64,000 nt of DNA from Blastocatellia bacterium (GTDB taxonomy: Bacteria; Acidobacteriota; Blastocatellia; Pyrinomonadales; Pyrinomonadaceae): NCBI GenBank assembly GCA_003168335.1, contig PMSM01000006.1, positions 248,001-312,000 of the forward strand, in the 5' to 3' direction. Below are positions 8,550 through 16,508 of this stretch, in pieces. Made by a program: the position numbers and the translations under genes. Under the pieces are notes generated by a model. The model was not told where the DNA came from. It ran no database searches and saw nothing but the letters and a program-made list of their open reading frames with translations. Each line of letters starts with the position of its first letter. Within the stretch, counting starts at the first letter, position 1.

Positions 8550-8780
8550 TCAGACCGGAAGACTTAGAAGATTCGTCACCCCCACAGTACTTGCAGCCTG
8601 ATAGGCAACATCTGCCTGCTGCTGAGTATGGACGGCGTTGGCAGCCGCGTTGGCTACCGTGTTACCGATGGTTTGGTAAAGACTGCCGAGCGCAACCGCC
8701 GGCGCCTCGCCTATTACCGTGACATTGGTTTGCGAAATCGCGTCTGAGATCTGTGTATCGACACCTTGAGTGTCCGCCAT
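8550..8780 (-). CDS. RebB-family R-body protein, copy 2
   Basis: A 76-residue protein with ISDAISQTNVTVIGEAPA, ALGSLYQTIGNTVANAAANAV and QQQADVAYQAASTVGV. It is clearly a paralogue of copies 1 and 3 but more diverged, with Thr, Asp and His changes. AAAGGAG precedes ATG. Multiple different subunits are the rule in known reb loci, where more than one Reb protein is needed to build the ribbon. Confidence 0.92.
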   Translation of the reverse strand: MADTQGVDTQISDAISQTNVTVIGEAPAVALGSLYQTIGNTVANAAANAVHTQQQADVAYQAASTVGVTNLLSLPV

Positions 8781-8830
8781 GGACAGCTCCTTTCCCTCGG
8801 ATCGAACATTTTGGGTTGAGATCCCCTACC

Positions 8831-8867
8831 CCGGCGCGTCTTCACTGGAGAACTATCGACGCGCCGG
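8831..8867 (-). promoter_or_regulatory. hairpin between reb copies 1 and 2
   Basis: Perfect 10-base arms CCGGCGCGTC (8831-8840) and GACGCGCCGG (8858-8867) with a 17-base loop. It lies in the 106-base spacer between two reb genes and has no U-tract, so it is more likely to set mRNA stability or processing between cistrons than to terminate. Confidence 0.55.
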
Positions 8868-8886
8868 CTTCAGGCCGCTCTCAGCC

Positions 8887-9129
8887 TTAGGGTGACTGGA
8901 TCGTCAAACTCAACAGCTTGGCTACGCCCATCGTGCTGGCGGCCTGATAGGTGACGTTCGCCTGTTGCTGAGAATAGACCGCGTTAGCGGCTGCCATAGC
9001 CACGGAATTGGCGACGGTTTGGTAGAGACTCCCGAGCGCCATTGCCGGCGCCTCGCCGAGAACCTTTACGTTCGTCTGCGTGATCGCGTCAGTGATCTGT
9101 GAATTTACAAGGATCGGTGTGTCCGCCAT
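8887..9129 (-). CDS. RebB-family R-body protein, copy 1
   Basis: An 80-residue protein, first of the tandem reb genes in transcription order. Signature ITDAITQTNVKVLGEAPA (residues 12-29), MALGSLYQTVANSVAMAAAN, QQQANVTYQAAST and GVAKLLSL. Strong ribosome site AAAGGAG 9 bases before ATG. R-body proteins of this family (Pfam RebB, killing trait) form coiled ribbons in Caedibacter and several Proteobacteria. The copy-1/copy-3 pair is the most family-like. Confidence 0.94.
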   Translation of the reverse strand: MADTPILVNSQITDAITQTNVKVLGEAPAMALGSLYQTVANSVAMAAANAVYSQQQANVTYQAASTMGVAKLLSLTIQSP

Positions 9130-9225
9130 AGTAATCTTCTCCTTTGTTGGTTAGTGTTGCGTAATTAATTTCCACGCCATTCAGTGATGGCGCCCAAGTG
9201 CATCGCCCCGAAGCGTGCGATTAGC

Positions 9226-9585
9226 TTAAGGCCGCATTAGCTCCAGCTTGATTTCTCTTGCCAGCTCTTCGCTGACAAACGGAGTCGCGTTTTCCAGGAG
9301 CCATTTTTCAAGCTCACGCCCCCTGTCATCGAACCGCTTCTCGCCCTGCCGCACAGTGCCGCCGTAAACCTTTAACGGCTCTGGCAAAGTCGGACCGGTA
9401 GGTGAGTGCAGTTCGAAACCGCGATAGCCAAGCCCCGGCGGCTTCCGCTCCGTTTGCTCTGCGGCGGAAGACCGCGCCTGTAACTCTGTCCAGCGCGCCA
9501 GGAACTCAGTTTCCTCTTCCGGCTCCAGAATCCAGACTGGATTCTCGCGGCCGGAAAACACATCCAACACAACTTTGATTGCCAT
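9226..9585 (-). CDS. single-domain protein with SGRxNPxW motif
   Basis: A 119-residue protein of a family I cannot name. ATG at 9585 is chosen because GGGAGG lies about 10 bases upstream; a GTG seven codons earlier would put that site inside the gene. The N-terminus (VVLDVFSGRENPVWIL), a central LGYRGFELHSP and a C-terminal ELEKWLLENATPFV segment are shared with the first 120 residues of the upstream 290-residue protein, so the two are paralogous domains. No catalytic motif, signal peptide or membrane segment. It could be an immunity or adaptor partner of that protein, but this is inference. Confidence 0.7.
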   Translation of the reverse strand: MAIKVVLDVFSGRENPVWILEPEEETEFLARWTELQARSSAAEQTERKPPGLGYRGFELHSPTGPTLPEPLKVYGGTVRQGEKRFDDRGRELEKWLLENATPFVSEELAREIKLELMRP

Positions 9586-9648
9586 CTTGCCCGCACCTCC
9601 CGGCACGATCTTGGCAGAAACGACTTCAAGCAGCTAGCGCGCGGCGGC

Positions 9649-10521
9649 TCACTGGATGACCACGTTTTGATTCGTGGTCATGTAACAGCAAAAAGCGTAA
9701 TTCCCCATGTTGCACTGGGCTGGATCGGCGATCAGATTTCCCGCATTGTCCAGATTCGTGACCGGCGTACTTCCGGGCTTATGGGACCAGCATCCGTTTT
9801 CGTCCTGTCGATACCAGTGAAAATCCACGCCGGGCCAGACGACCAAAGCCACGTACCATCCTTCGCCGGCGGCCAGTGGGTTGGCGAAACCCGCAGCGAT
9901 TGCCAATCCATCCGCGGTAGCGGCAGCTTGATAGTCATTGCAGTCAATGTTCGCCGGAACGACTCCATGGGCACGGCCGGGTTGCGCGAATGTATTGGTA
10001 ATCTGATCATTCGCGTAGTTATAGCAATTGTTATAAGGCTGGACGTTCGGCACATTCCACAACCCTGGATTGTAGAGGGGAGCATCCGCCGCCACACATT
10101 GAGGACAATTGCTGCCCGACGCTCTGGCATTTAAGTAACTAGCCATGTTGATGGGCGCCTGATTAATTTCGTTGATAAGCGCGCTTCTCACCTTTGGAGG
10201 GAGGTTGACGTTGGTGGGAGCGGTATCCAGTAACCAAACTTCCAGTTCGCGGTTATCGGCGAGTCGGTTAGGATCATTCTGCCCAAAATCAACGATTTGA
10301 TCTTGCACCAGCAGACTCAACGGCCCTTGTGGAGAATGGACCGGCCTGCTGACGCGAAAGCCGCGATATCCGAGCTTGGGCACAACCCCGGATGGCTTGG
10401 TAAGCGTAGTCTGCGTGATATTTTTGAGTTGAGCGAAGAACAAAGTTTCCTGGGTGTCGTTAAGCGTCCACTGCGGATTCGGCCGGCCAGAGTAAATATT
10501 CAAGACCACTTCGAGCATCAT
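9649..10521 (-). CDS. two-domain protein: SGRxNPxW domain plus putative Cys/His hydrolase region
   Basis: A 290-residue protein, AGGAGACG directly before ATG. Residues 1-120 match the neighbouring single-domain protein (VVLNIYSGRPNPQW, LGYRGFRVS, ELEVWLL). Residues 135-290 are Cys-rich and contain NNCYNYAND (Cys166), VDFHWYRQD (His235) and WSHKPGSTPVTN (His247). A buried Cys in a YNCYNYA-like helix start followed about 70 residues later by a strand ending in HWYR is the layout of papain-like or NlpC/P60-like hydrolases, so Cys166 and His235 are candidate catalytic residues. No family name can be given. No signal peptide. Candidate toxin or processing enzyme of the R-body locus. Confidence 0.7.
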   Translation of the reverse strand: MMLEVVLNIYSGRPNPQWTLNDTQETLFFAQLKNITQTTLTKPSGVVPKLGYRGFRVSRPVHSPQGPLSLLVQDQIVDFGQNDPNRLADNRELEVWLLDTAPTNVNLPPKVRSALINEINQAPINMASYLNARASGSNCPQCVAADAPLYNPGLWNVPNVQPYNNCYNYANDQITNTFAQPGRAHGVVPANIDCNDYQAAATADGLAIAAGFANPLAAGEGWYVALVVWPGVDFHWYRQDENGCWSHKPGSTPVTNLDNAGNLIADPAQCNMGNYAFCCYMTTNQNVVIQ

Positions 10522-10646
10522 CGTCTCCTATCGATTCGGTCTATCTCGAACTTCAAAATCTCGCGCATGCTTATAACTTGCGTATACCCATAAGACGGCG
10601 GCCAGGATCGATTTGTGATTTTCGGAAAAGCAATTCCCGAGTGACC

Positions 10647-13043
10647 TCACTTGACCGGAAAGGTGCGGGCCCGCTTTGACAGTGGAGATGTAAGGCGACT
10701 AATCGCTGTTTCAGCTTCGTGCCTTATGGGATAGAACAGATTCAACTCCAAAGACTTTCGAAATGCCTGTAGGGCTCCCCGTTTGTCTCCTGTCAATTCC
10801 AGCAGTTTTCCTTGCCAGAAATTTCCTTCAGCGGGTCTGAAAGCGATCAAATCAGGAAGGCGTCGTTCTGCTTCGCTGATCCACGGCAGTCCTCTTCCCA
10901 TGGCGTTGATGAAGATGTAGTTCTTCGCCAGTCCGAAAGCGGCCGGAACCGATTGCGAGCCATCTTCACCATCCGGCAACCACTTCCACCCCACTTCCGC
11001 AGACATGATTGCCTCATGATATCTGCCCGACAGGGTCAACACCTGACTGTGCTGAAACCAGGCATCGGCTAGTCGGGGTCGGAGCTGTGGCGCTCTGGCG
11101 GAAATAGCCGCCGCGCGTTCCCCGTCCTTGAAACCTCTGATCCACGCGAATCCCACCTCAACCCACATCCGCCAACGCCCGGGAAAAGTTTCAAGCATCT
11201 TCTCCAACAGCTGGCGTAACTCTGAAGTTGGATCCTGCCAGGATAAGATTTCGCAGGCGGTCGAGTTGGCTTCCCACGAGTGCACGTCCAGGCGGCACGC
11301 CCGCTTGACCGCCTCTGCGGCCGCTCTTGAATCTCCGGTTCGAAATAGGATGTTGGCATAGTAAGTCCATCCTTCCGGGCAAGAGCGGTGCTGTTCAGTG
11401 AAAGTCCGCATTAGCGCGATCCCCTCTTTCCATTCGCCGCGGCACAAGTGATATGAGGCTAGCAAATCTTGAATTTCGGGCGACTCGGGAGCCAGTCTTA
11501 ACGCGACCCGGATCATACCCAGCGTTTTTTTTCCCTCGCTGCCAAACACCCACCTACGCCTGGACCGACAATCTGCCAAACATTTCACTGATAGAACGTT
11601 CGCCGGGTGCAGCCGCAACACCCGATCTAAACAACGCTCAGCCTCTCCCATGCGCCCAAGATCCAGGAGCAGGTATGGCAGATGAGTCAAAGCAGCGACA
11701 TCGTTCGGATTTATCTTCAGAGACTCTTCGAAACATCCGAGAGCTTCAAGTGGTGAGTCCTCGAGCAGGTAAACGATGGCGAGATGGTGCCAATGAACCG
11801 CGTGATCAGGTTCAATTTGAGTCGCCACCTCGAACTCGGAGATCGCCCTCTGATAGTTGCGGCGCCGAATTTCTATCAGCCCACTGATGTGATGGCGAGT
11901 GGCTGGCTCTTGGGCGATCGCCAACGCTTGCTGGTAAGCAGCTATAGAAGCTAGTTCATCCTCAATCAAGTCGAGGACATTTCCCAAAGCAACGTAGACG
12001 TGAATCAAACCCGGCTGCTTTTCCAACACTCGCCGGTATTCTTGAATTGCTCCCTTCCACTGGCCGGCTTCGTAAAGAAGTTGGGCTAGTTCCAACCGTT
12101 TCTTCCAGCCGCTGGGATGGTCGCCTGTGTAGCGGGTGACTCTCTCAATCTTGGGATACAGTTTCAATGGCGGATGATCCAAGTGGATGTAAAAGCTTCG
12201 CTCAACTCCTGAATTAAGCACCACATTCACCAGACGCACGGCCACCGTTTCCGCTGGAATCTTCTCAAAAACTGAGTTGGCAACCTGCTCCGCAACCATA
12301 TATGGCCGTAAGCACACATCCCAATCCGATTTCTCGCACTGCTGAGCAGGCCTCGTCGATCCGGCAAGGTCTTGCTTCAATCTATCCTGCAGAATCGAAC
12401 GGGCAAGCTGGCCACGCTTGCGAGCATTTTCCGGACTGATCGCCAGCCGTGTGGCGATTTTGTTGTAAGGCAAATCATAGAGGTGGTGAAGCAGAAAGGG
12501 CACGCGCAGTTTGAGAGCGAGATCGTCGATCGCGCGATCAATGTAACGGCGCCTCTCCCGGCGCAGAGTTGCCTCTTCGGGTGACTCACTTGAACTAAGC
12601 AGGGCCGGGCTCCCAGTGGCCGTCAATTCATCAACGTTCTCCAGGTTCCAAGTCCGATTCCTCTCTCTGCGAATATCGATGCACAGGTTGTACGTAATTC
12701 GCGTCAGCCAGGCCTTGAGGTTTTGGATGCGATCCGCGTAACGCGGTAGTTGCTCCAGCAGCTTGACCATCAACACACCGAGCGCATCCTCAGCCTCCTC
12801 CTGAACGCCACCGAGTTGGTGTAGGCAAATTCGGTAGAGATACTTCTCATGCTCTTCCCACAGTCTCCAAAAAGCCGCCGAGTCTCCGTTAGCCACGTGA
12901 CGAAGCTGCGTTGCCAACGGCTCGTCCGCAACCCGGATTCCCTCGCCGGCTAATCCCATGTTGGGATCGAAGTTTTCGTTCGTATCTTGAAGCAGGGGCA
13001 CGGGAGTGAACGCTCCATAAGGACGCGGAACTCGTAATTGCAT
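10647..13043 (-). CDS. ECF-type RNA polymerase sigma factor fused to TPR array
   Basis: A 798-residue protein. Residues about 45-130 are sigma region 2 (DSAAFWRLWEEHEKYLYRIC, then LKAWLTRITYNLCIDIRRER), about 165-222 are region 4 with the helix-turn-helix NKIATRLAISPENARKRG. The rest (about 310-790) is a long array of TPR repeats. Such C-terminally extended ECF factors are thought to be controlled by their own extension rather than by an anti-sigma factor; none is encoded nearby. It is the first gene of the minus-strand run leading into the reb cluster, 125 bases before the 290-residue gene, and is the obvious candidate regulator of R-body expression. Confidence 0.9.
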   Translation of the reverse strand: MQLRVPRPYGAFTPVPLLQDTNENFDPNMGLAGEGIRVADEPLATQLRHVANGDSAAFWRLWEEHEKYLYRICLHQLGGVQEEAEDALGVLMVKLLEQLPRYADRIQNLKAWLTRITYNLCIDIRRERNRTWNLENVDELTATGSPALLSSSESPEEATLRRERRRYIDRAIDDLALKLRVPFLLHHLYDLPYNKIATRLAISPENARKRGQLARSILQDRLKQDLAGSTRPAQQCEKSDWDVCLRPYMVAEQVANSVFEKIPAETVAVRLVNVVLNSGVERSFYIHLDHPPLKLYPKIERVTRYTGDHPSGWKKRLELAQLLYEAGQWKGAIQEYRRVLEKQPGLIHVYVALGNVLDLIEDELASIAAYQQALAIAQEPATRHHISGLIEIRRRNYQRAISEFEVATQIEPDHAVHWHHLAIVYLLEDSPLEALGCFEESLKINPNDVAALTHLPYLLLDLGRMGEAERCLDRVLRLHPANVLSVKCLADCRSRRRWVFGSEGKKTLGMIRVALRLAPESPEIQDLLASYHLCRGEWKEGIALMRTFTEQHRSCPEGWTYYANILFRTGDSRAAAEAVKRACRLDVHSWEANSTACEILSWQDPTSELRQLLEKMLETFPGRWRMWVEVGFAWIRGFKDGERAAAISARAPQLRPRLADAWFQHSQVLTLSGRYHEAIMSAEVGWKWLPDGEDGSQSVPAAFGLAKNYIFINAMGRGLPWISEAERRLPDLIAFRPAEGNFWQGKLLELTGDKRGALQAFRKSLELNLFYPIRHEAETAISRLTSPLSKRARTFPVK

Positions 13044-13627
13044 CTAGGTTTTTGTTAATGGGAAAAACTGGTCGGGTGGCTTCCTTATTCGGTCATCACT
13101 CTTCCCGACCAGACATGCATTGACTAATTAAGGGGCAAAGAAACACCGGTTCGCCGAGAGAGCCACGACGTACCGTCCCCTCCTCAGGATCGTCACTGGC
13201 CATTGCTGTCTGTTGCAGCAACGGTCGAAGGTGTGATCCAATTTGATAACCATCTGCTTACCTAGACGTATTTATTGCTATTTTTGTGAAAGCCCACACA
13301 CGCCGCACTTAGATGTCCCAGCAAAAGAACCTTCGTACCTTACTGGGGTAAAGCGCTAAACTCGCGAAGGAATCAGAAATGGATTTTTGGGGCCCCGGAA
13401 AGCGGGGCAGGGTACGGGGCCAGGGAAGGCCCATTACTCCGATGGTTAAACCGGGAGTTCGTGATGGCGGAACGGATGTAAGCTCAAGGCAACGTGTTTG
13501 TTGCGCCCTACCGCTCTCAGGGTGTAATCTTCGGGCGAAACAAGGGCAAACATACGCATTCGCAGATGGGTTTTGTCGAACGTCTGTCCACTCGCCCCCT
13601 TTGTGCTGACAAATTTCGGAGGACTCT
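13044..13627. other. 584-base divergent intergenic region
   Basis: No coding sequence is supported. It should hold the promoter of the sigma/TPR gene (minus) and of the membrane protein gene (plus). Seen in it: the inverted repeat at 13068-13112, a loose hairpin CCTTCG...CGAAGG (about 13331-13370) and a small GCAAC-GTGTTT-GTTGC hairpin near 13490-13505. I cannot assign -35/-10 boxes with confidence. It is unusually long for this window. Confidence 0.6.
13068..13112 (-). promoter_or_regulatory. inverted repeat in leader of the sigma/TPR gene
   Basis: Perfect 9-base arms CTGGTCGGG (13068-13076) and CCCGACCAG (13104-13112), 27 bases apart, 25-69 bases upstream of the ATG at 13043. It could be an operator or an mRNA leader hairpin. 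Nothing directly shows which. Confidence 0.4.
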
Positions 13628-14425
13628 ATGCTTATCGAATCAACATCTCATATCGGTTTCGGACTGGCCATGCTGGACAGCGTTTTCAAGGCTCCCAGCC
13701 CCGAAGAGATATCCCACATCGCGATGCGCTGGCTTCACTTTGTTGCCGGTATCACATGGATTGGACTGCTGTACTTCTTCAATCTGGTTAACGTGCCGTT
13801 GCAGAAAAAACTGGACGCGGAGACCAAGAAGAAAGTGAACCCCGATTTGCTGTTGCCGGCCCTTTGGTATTTTCGTTGGGGCGCGCTGTTAACTGTAATC
13901 GCGGGCTTTGGCTACTACGTGATGTACATACTCAAGCCCGACGTACGGCTGGCGAACGCCACTAGCAAAAACGTGAGTGGCTGGATCCTGCTGATCGTCT
14001 GGATGTTGATTCCGATTGTTACCTTTCTGGTCGAGTTCCTCATCATTAAGAAGGTTTCGGCTTTGATAAAGGACGGTCGTGTTTTTGCTATCGTCGCATT
14101 GATCCTGTCGGTCATCATGTCGGTCGTGATCCTGAAATGGCTCGACTCTGGACTGACCGTACATGGGCAGCATTTCGCCAGCAACAAGACATTGTCGATT
14201 GGCGTTGGGGGTGCGCTGGGCCTGATCATGCTGCTCAATGTCTGGGGCATTATCTGGCCCAACAACAAACGGATGATCGGCGCGCTGCAGGGTGGCCCAC
14301 CCCCCGCGCCCGAGCTCGCGCGTCAGGCCTTCGTTGCTTCACGCACCAACGCCTGGCTCTCGCTGCCGATGCTTTTGTTCATGGCGGCATCGCACGGCGA
14401 CTGGCTGATTTTTGCCGGGAAATAG
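13628..14425 (+). CDS. integral membrane protein with urate-oxidase N-terminal (PuuD-like) domain
   Basis: A 265-residue protein with about seven hydrophobic helices. The segment RWLHFVAGITWIGLLYFFNL (about residues 34-53) is the start of the Urate_ox_N domain seen in the membrane urate hydroxylase PuuD, and the domain runs to the C-terminus. GGAGG lies 6 bases before the ATG. There is no C-terminal cytochrome c domain (no CxxCH), which PuuD proteins usually have, so urate oxidation is not established; related domain-only proteins are common and uncharacterised. A U-rich hairpin terminator follows. Confidence 0.8.
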   Translation: MLIESTSHIGFGLAMLDSVFKAPSPEEISHIAMRWLHFVAGITWIGLLYFFNLVNVPLQKKLDAETKKKVNPDLLLPALWYFRWGALLTVIAGFGYYVMYILKPDVRLANATSKNVSGWILLIVWMLIPIVTFLVEFLIIKKVSALIKDGRVFAIVALILSVIMSVVILKWLDSGLTVHGQHFASNKTLSIGVGGALGLIMLLNVWGIIWPNNKRMIGALQGGPPPAPELARQAFVASRTNAWLSLPMLLFMAASHGDWLIFAGK

Positions 14426-14430
14426 CGGGG

Positions 14431-14448
14431 CGCGGGACAGATCCCGCG
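14431..14448 (+). repeat. short hairpin after membrane protein gene
   Basis: Arms CGCGGGA and TCCCGCG with loop CAGA, five bases after the stop codon. It has no U-tract; the terminator proper is the next hairpin. Confidence 0.5.
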
Positions 14449-14477
14449 TCTAAACTCGATCGCATGCTTCGCTGAGA

Positions 14478-14501
14478 GGGCGGACTTGTCCGCCCCTTTT
14501 T
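14478..14501 (+). terminator. rho-independent terminator
   Basis: Self-complementary GGGCGGAC/GTCCGCCC followed by CTTTTTCTC. Located 52 bases after the stop of the membrane protein gene. Confidence 0.8.
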
Positions 14502-14637
14502 CTCTCGCAACAGGATTGAGTCATCCTCTCCATCCCTTCGCCACACTTTCAGTCCATCCTTTGATTTATCGTGATAGATACTCTGTCAAACGTGACAGCG
14601 ACATGAAAGCAACCAGTAATAATCCAGGGAGGCAACA

Positions 14638-15273
14638 ATGGGTTCAGACAACACTTACAAAGCGAGGGAGTTCAACTTAGGCAATCTGAAAGGCATTTCG
14701 GACAAGACGCTTGAGATGCATTTCAAACTTTACGAAGGCTATGTCAAAGAGACGAACAAGCTGAACGAAAAGATCGCGGAGTTTGTCAAAGATGCAAAGG
14801 TCGATCAGGAAGAGTTCGCGGAGTATTCAGAACTGACCCGGCGTCTGGGCTTCGAATACAACGGCATGGTCCTGCACGAATACTATTTCGACAATCTGAT
14901 GACCGGAGGCGGGACCGGCGATCCGAATGACAATTCGGCATTTCGCAAAGCAGCCGAAAAGAGTTTCGGCAGTTACGAAATCTGGAAGGCTGAGTTTATC
15001 GGCATCGGCAAGATGCGCGGCGTTGGTTGGGCTATCTGCTACGAGAATCCCTCCAACGGCTTGCTATCGAATCACTGGATCACGCTGCACGAAACGGGCA
15101 ACATCGCCGGGTTCGCTCCAGTGCTGGTGATGGACGTTTGGGAACACGCTTACCTGCTCGACTACAAGCCGGCCGATCGACCGAAATACATTGAAGCGTT
15201 CTTTTCCAATATCGATTGGACCGCCGTCGACAAACGTACGCATAAACTGGCCCCGCATTCAATCGCGGCTTAG
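14638..15273 (+). CDS. sodB: iron/manganese superoxide dismutase
   Basis: A 211-residue protein that dismutates superoxide in the cytoplasm. The four metal ligands are visible: His28 (MHFKLYEGYV), His80 (LHEYYF), Asp166 and His170 (DVWEHAYLLDY). GGGAGG lies about 7 bases before the ATG. The family is clear; whether iron or manganese is used cannot be decided with confidence. The HFKLYEGYV variant of the usual H-x-H-Y pattern and a GWAICYENP segment mark a diverged subgroup. Own transcription unit: terminator before it and a repeat plus terminator after it. Confidence 0.92.
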   Translation: MGSDNTYKAREFNLGNLKGISDKTLEMHFKLYEGYVKETNKLNEKIAEFVKDAKVDQEEFAEYSELTRRLGFEYNGMVLHEYYFDNLMTGGGTGDPNDNSAFRKAAEKSFGSYEIWKAEFIGIGKMRGVGWAICYENPSNGLLSNHWITLHETGNIAGFAPVLVMDVWEHAYLLDYKPADRPKYIEAFFSNIDWTAVDKRTHKLAPHSIAA

Positions 15274-15281
15274 CGACTTTG

Positions 15282-15366
15282 ATGTCCGACAAACTTTTCA
15301 GTTTGTCGTGTCCCGCGAGGAGAATCATTTTTTGGAATCAGCGACAAACTAAAGTCTGTCGGACAT
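15282..15366. repeat. intergenic inverted repeat, family B
   Basis: Arms ATGTCCGACAAACTTTTCAG... (15282-15308) and the complementary ...AGTCTGTCGGACAT (15342-15366). Each arm is itself a small palindrome (GACAAACT...AGTTTGTC). A second copy is at 44082-44164. Confidence 0.85.
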
Positions 15367-15373
15367 TAAACCT

Positions 15374-15403
15374 CGGGCAGGGCTTGTTCCCTGCCCGCTT
15401 TTT
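15374..15403 (+). terminator. rho-independent terminator
   Basis: CGGGCAGGG and CCCTGCCCG with a 6-base loop, followed by CTTTTTG. It ends the superoxide dismutase unit downstream of the repeat. Confidence 0.85.
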
Positions 15404-15466
15404 GTGATAAGCGATGAGGTGAAATCAGGAATCCCGATATCGCCACCAGCTTTTTTGGAGGACACT

Positions 15467-16462
15467 ATGCCTTTCCCGAAACACTCTCTCCCTTTAATTA
15501 TAGCGTGCGCCCTGCTTTTGATTCTGGCGGGTTGCCAGCAGTCGAATGACAACGCAAACACGACGGCGACTACCAGCGTCACGCCGCCGGGCATGCAGAA
15601 CCTGACCGTCGTTCCGCGCCCGCAAACGATTGTCGACATGATGAAAGCGCGGGGCGAGCAGGATGAGGCCCAACCCGTCGTAAAGATCGTTTCGCCCGCG
15701 AAGGGCGCGACAATTACCGGTTCGACTGTTGATGTGAAATTAGAACTGAGTGGCGATCTGAAAGGCTACATGCCGCACAAAGATCCGGCGACCGGCAAGG
15801 GCAATCACATTCACGTGATTCTCGACAATCAACCGTACGAAGCCTACTACGACATCAGTCAGTCGTTTGAGCTGCGCAACGTCGGCGAAGGCAAACATAC
15901 TTTGCGTGTCTTTCCATCGCGCCCGTGGCATGAAAGCTTTAAGAACGAAGGCGCGTTTCAGATGGTTGATTTCACCGTGAAGGGTGGCGGTGATGCTTCA
16001 AAGCCGACGACCACGAAAGACGGTCAGACGATGGCGGCTCCGACAAAGAGCCCGGCTGCAAAATCCGAGCCGAGCAAAGCTGAGACGGCGACGACCAGCC
16101 CGACACCTGCGCGTGAAGGCAAGGACTTCGCCCCAAGTAAGGGCGGTGATGTCGACCTGACCAAGCCTCTCCTTACTTACAGCCGTCCGAAGGGCGAGTA
16201 CAAGGACGCGGACGCCGATCCGATCATGATCGATTTCTGGCTGTCGAACGCCAAGCTGCAAGGCGACGGCGGAACGTTTCGGGTTCGCTATTCGATTGAC
16301 GGCGGCGACGCGAAGTTTCTCGATAAGTGGGAACCGATCTGGCTGAGCGGATGGATTAACGGCAAGCATCAGGTCAAGCTCGAACTCGTCGACAAAGACG
16401 GCAATCTCGTCGATAACGGCGGATACAATTCGACGACGCGAGAAATCACTGTGATCCGGTAA
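15467..16462 (+). CDS. lipoprotein with two Ig-like domains
   Basis: A 331-residue protein. ATG at 15467 is chosen because GGAGG lies 6 bases upstream and the signal peptide follows directly, ending in the lipobox LILAGC. Two beta-sandwich-like regions: about 65-165 (VKIVSPAKGATI, NHIHVILDNQPYEAYYD, GEGKHTLRVFPSRPWHES) and about 230-330 (TYSRPKGEY, FRVRYSIDGGDAKF, GKHQVKLELVDKDG). They are joined by a Thr/Ser/Pro/Lys-rich linker. The two domains are similar in layout and may be an old duplication. Envelope-anchored; function unknown. Confidence 0.8.
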   Translation: MPFPKHSLPLIIACALLLILAGCQQSNDNANTTATTSVTPPGMQNLTVVPRPQTIVDMMKARGEQDEAQPVVKIVSPAKGATITGSTVDVKLELSGDLKGYMPHKDPATGKGNHIHVILDNQPYEAYYDISQSFELRNVGEGKHTLRVFPSRPWHESFKNEGAFQMVDFTVKGGGDASKPTTTKDGQTMAAPTKSPAAKSEPSKAETATTSPTPAREGKDFAPSKGGDVDLTKPLLTYSRPKGEYKDADADPIMIDFWLSNAKLQGDGGTFRVRYSIDGGDAKFLDKWEPIWLSGWINGKHQVKLELVDKDGNLVDNGGYNSTTREITVIR

Positions 16463-16474
16463 CGACTGGATGGT

Positions 16475-16502
16475 GTCGGGGCACGGGAGGAAGTGCCCCG
16501 AC
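16475..16502. terminator. hairpin between convergent genes
   Basis: Perfect 10-base arms GTCGGGGCAC (16475-16484) and GTGCCCCGAC (16493-16502) with an 8-base loop. It sits in the 46-base gap between convergent genes; no long U-tract, so probable bidirectional terminator. Confidence 0.65.
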
Positions 16503-16508
16503 TCTGTC

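Noticed and set aside
13379-13609. 76-codon plus-strand frame in the divergent gap
   Set aside because: No ribosome site, unusual composition and overlap with GC-rich hairpins.
14560-14640. Possible Fur/PerR-type box before sodB
   Set aside because: GTGATAGATACTCTGTCAAACGTGAC has weak symmetry and matches no consensus well.
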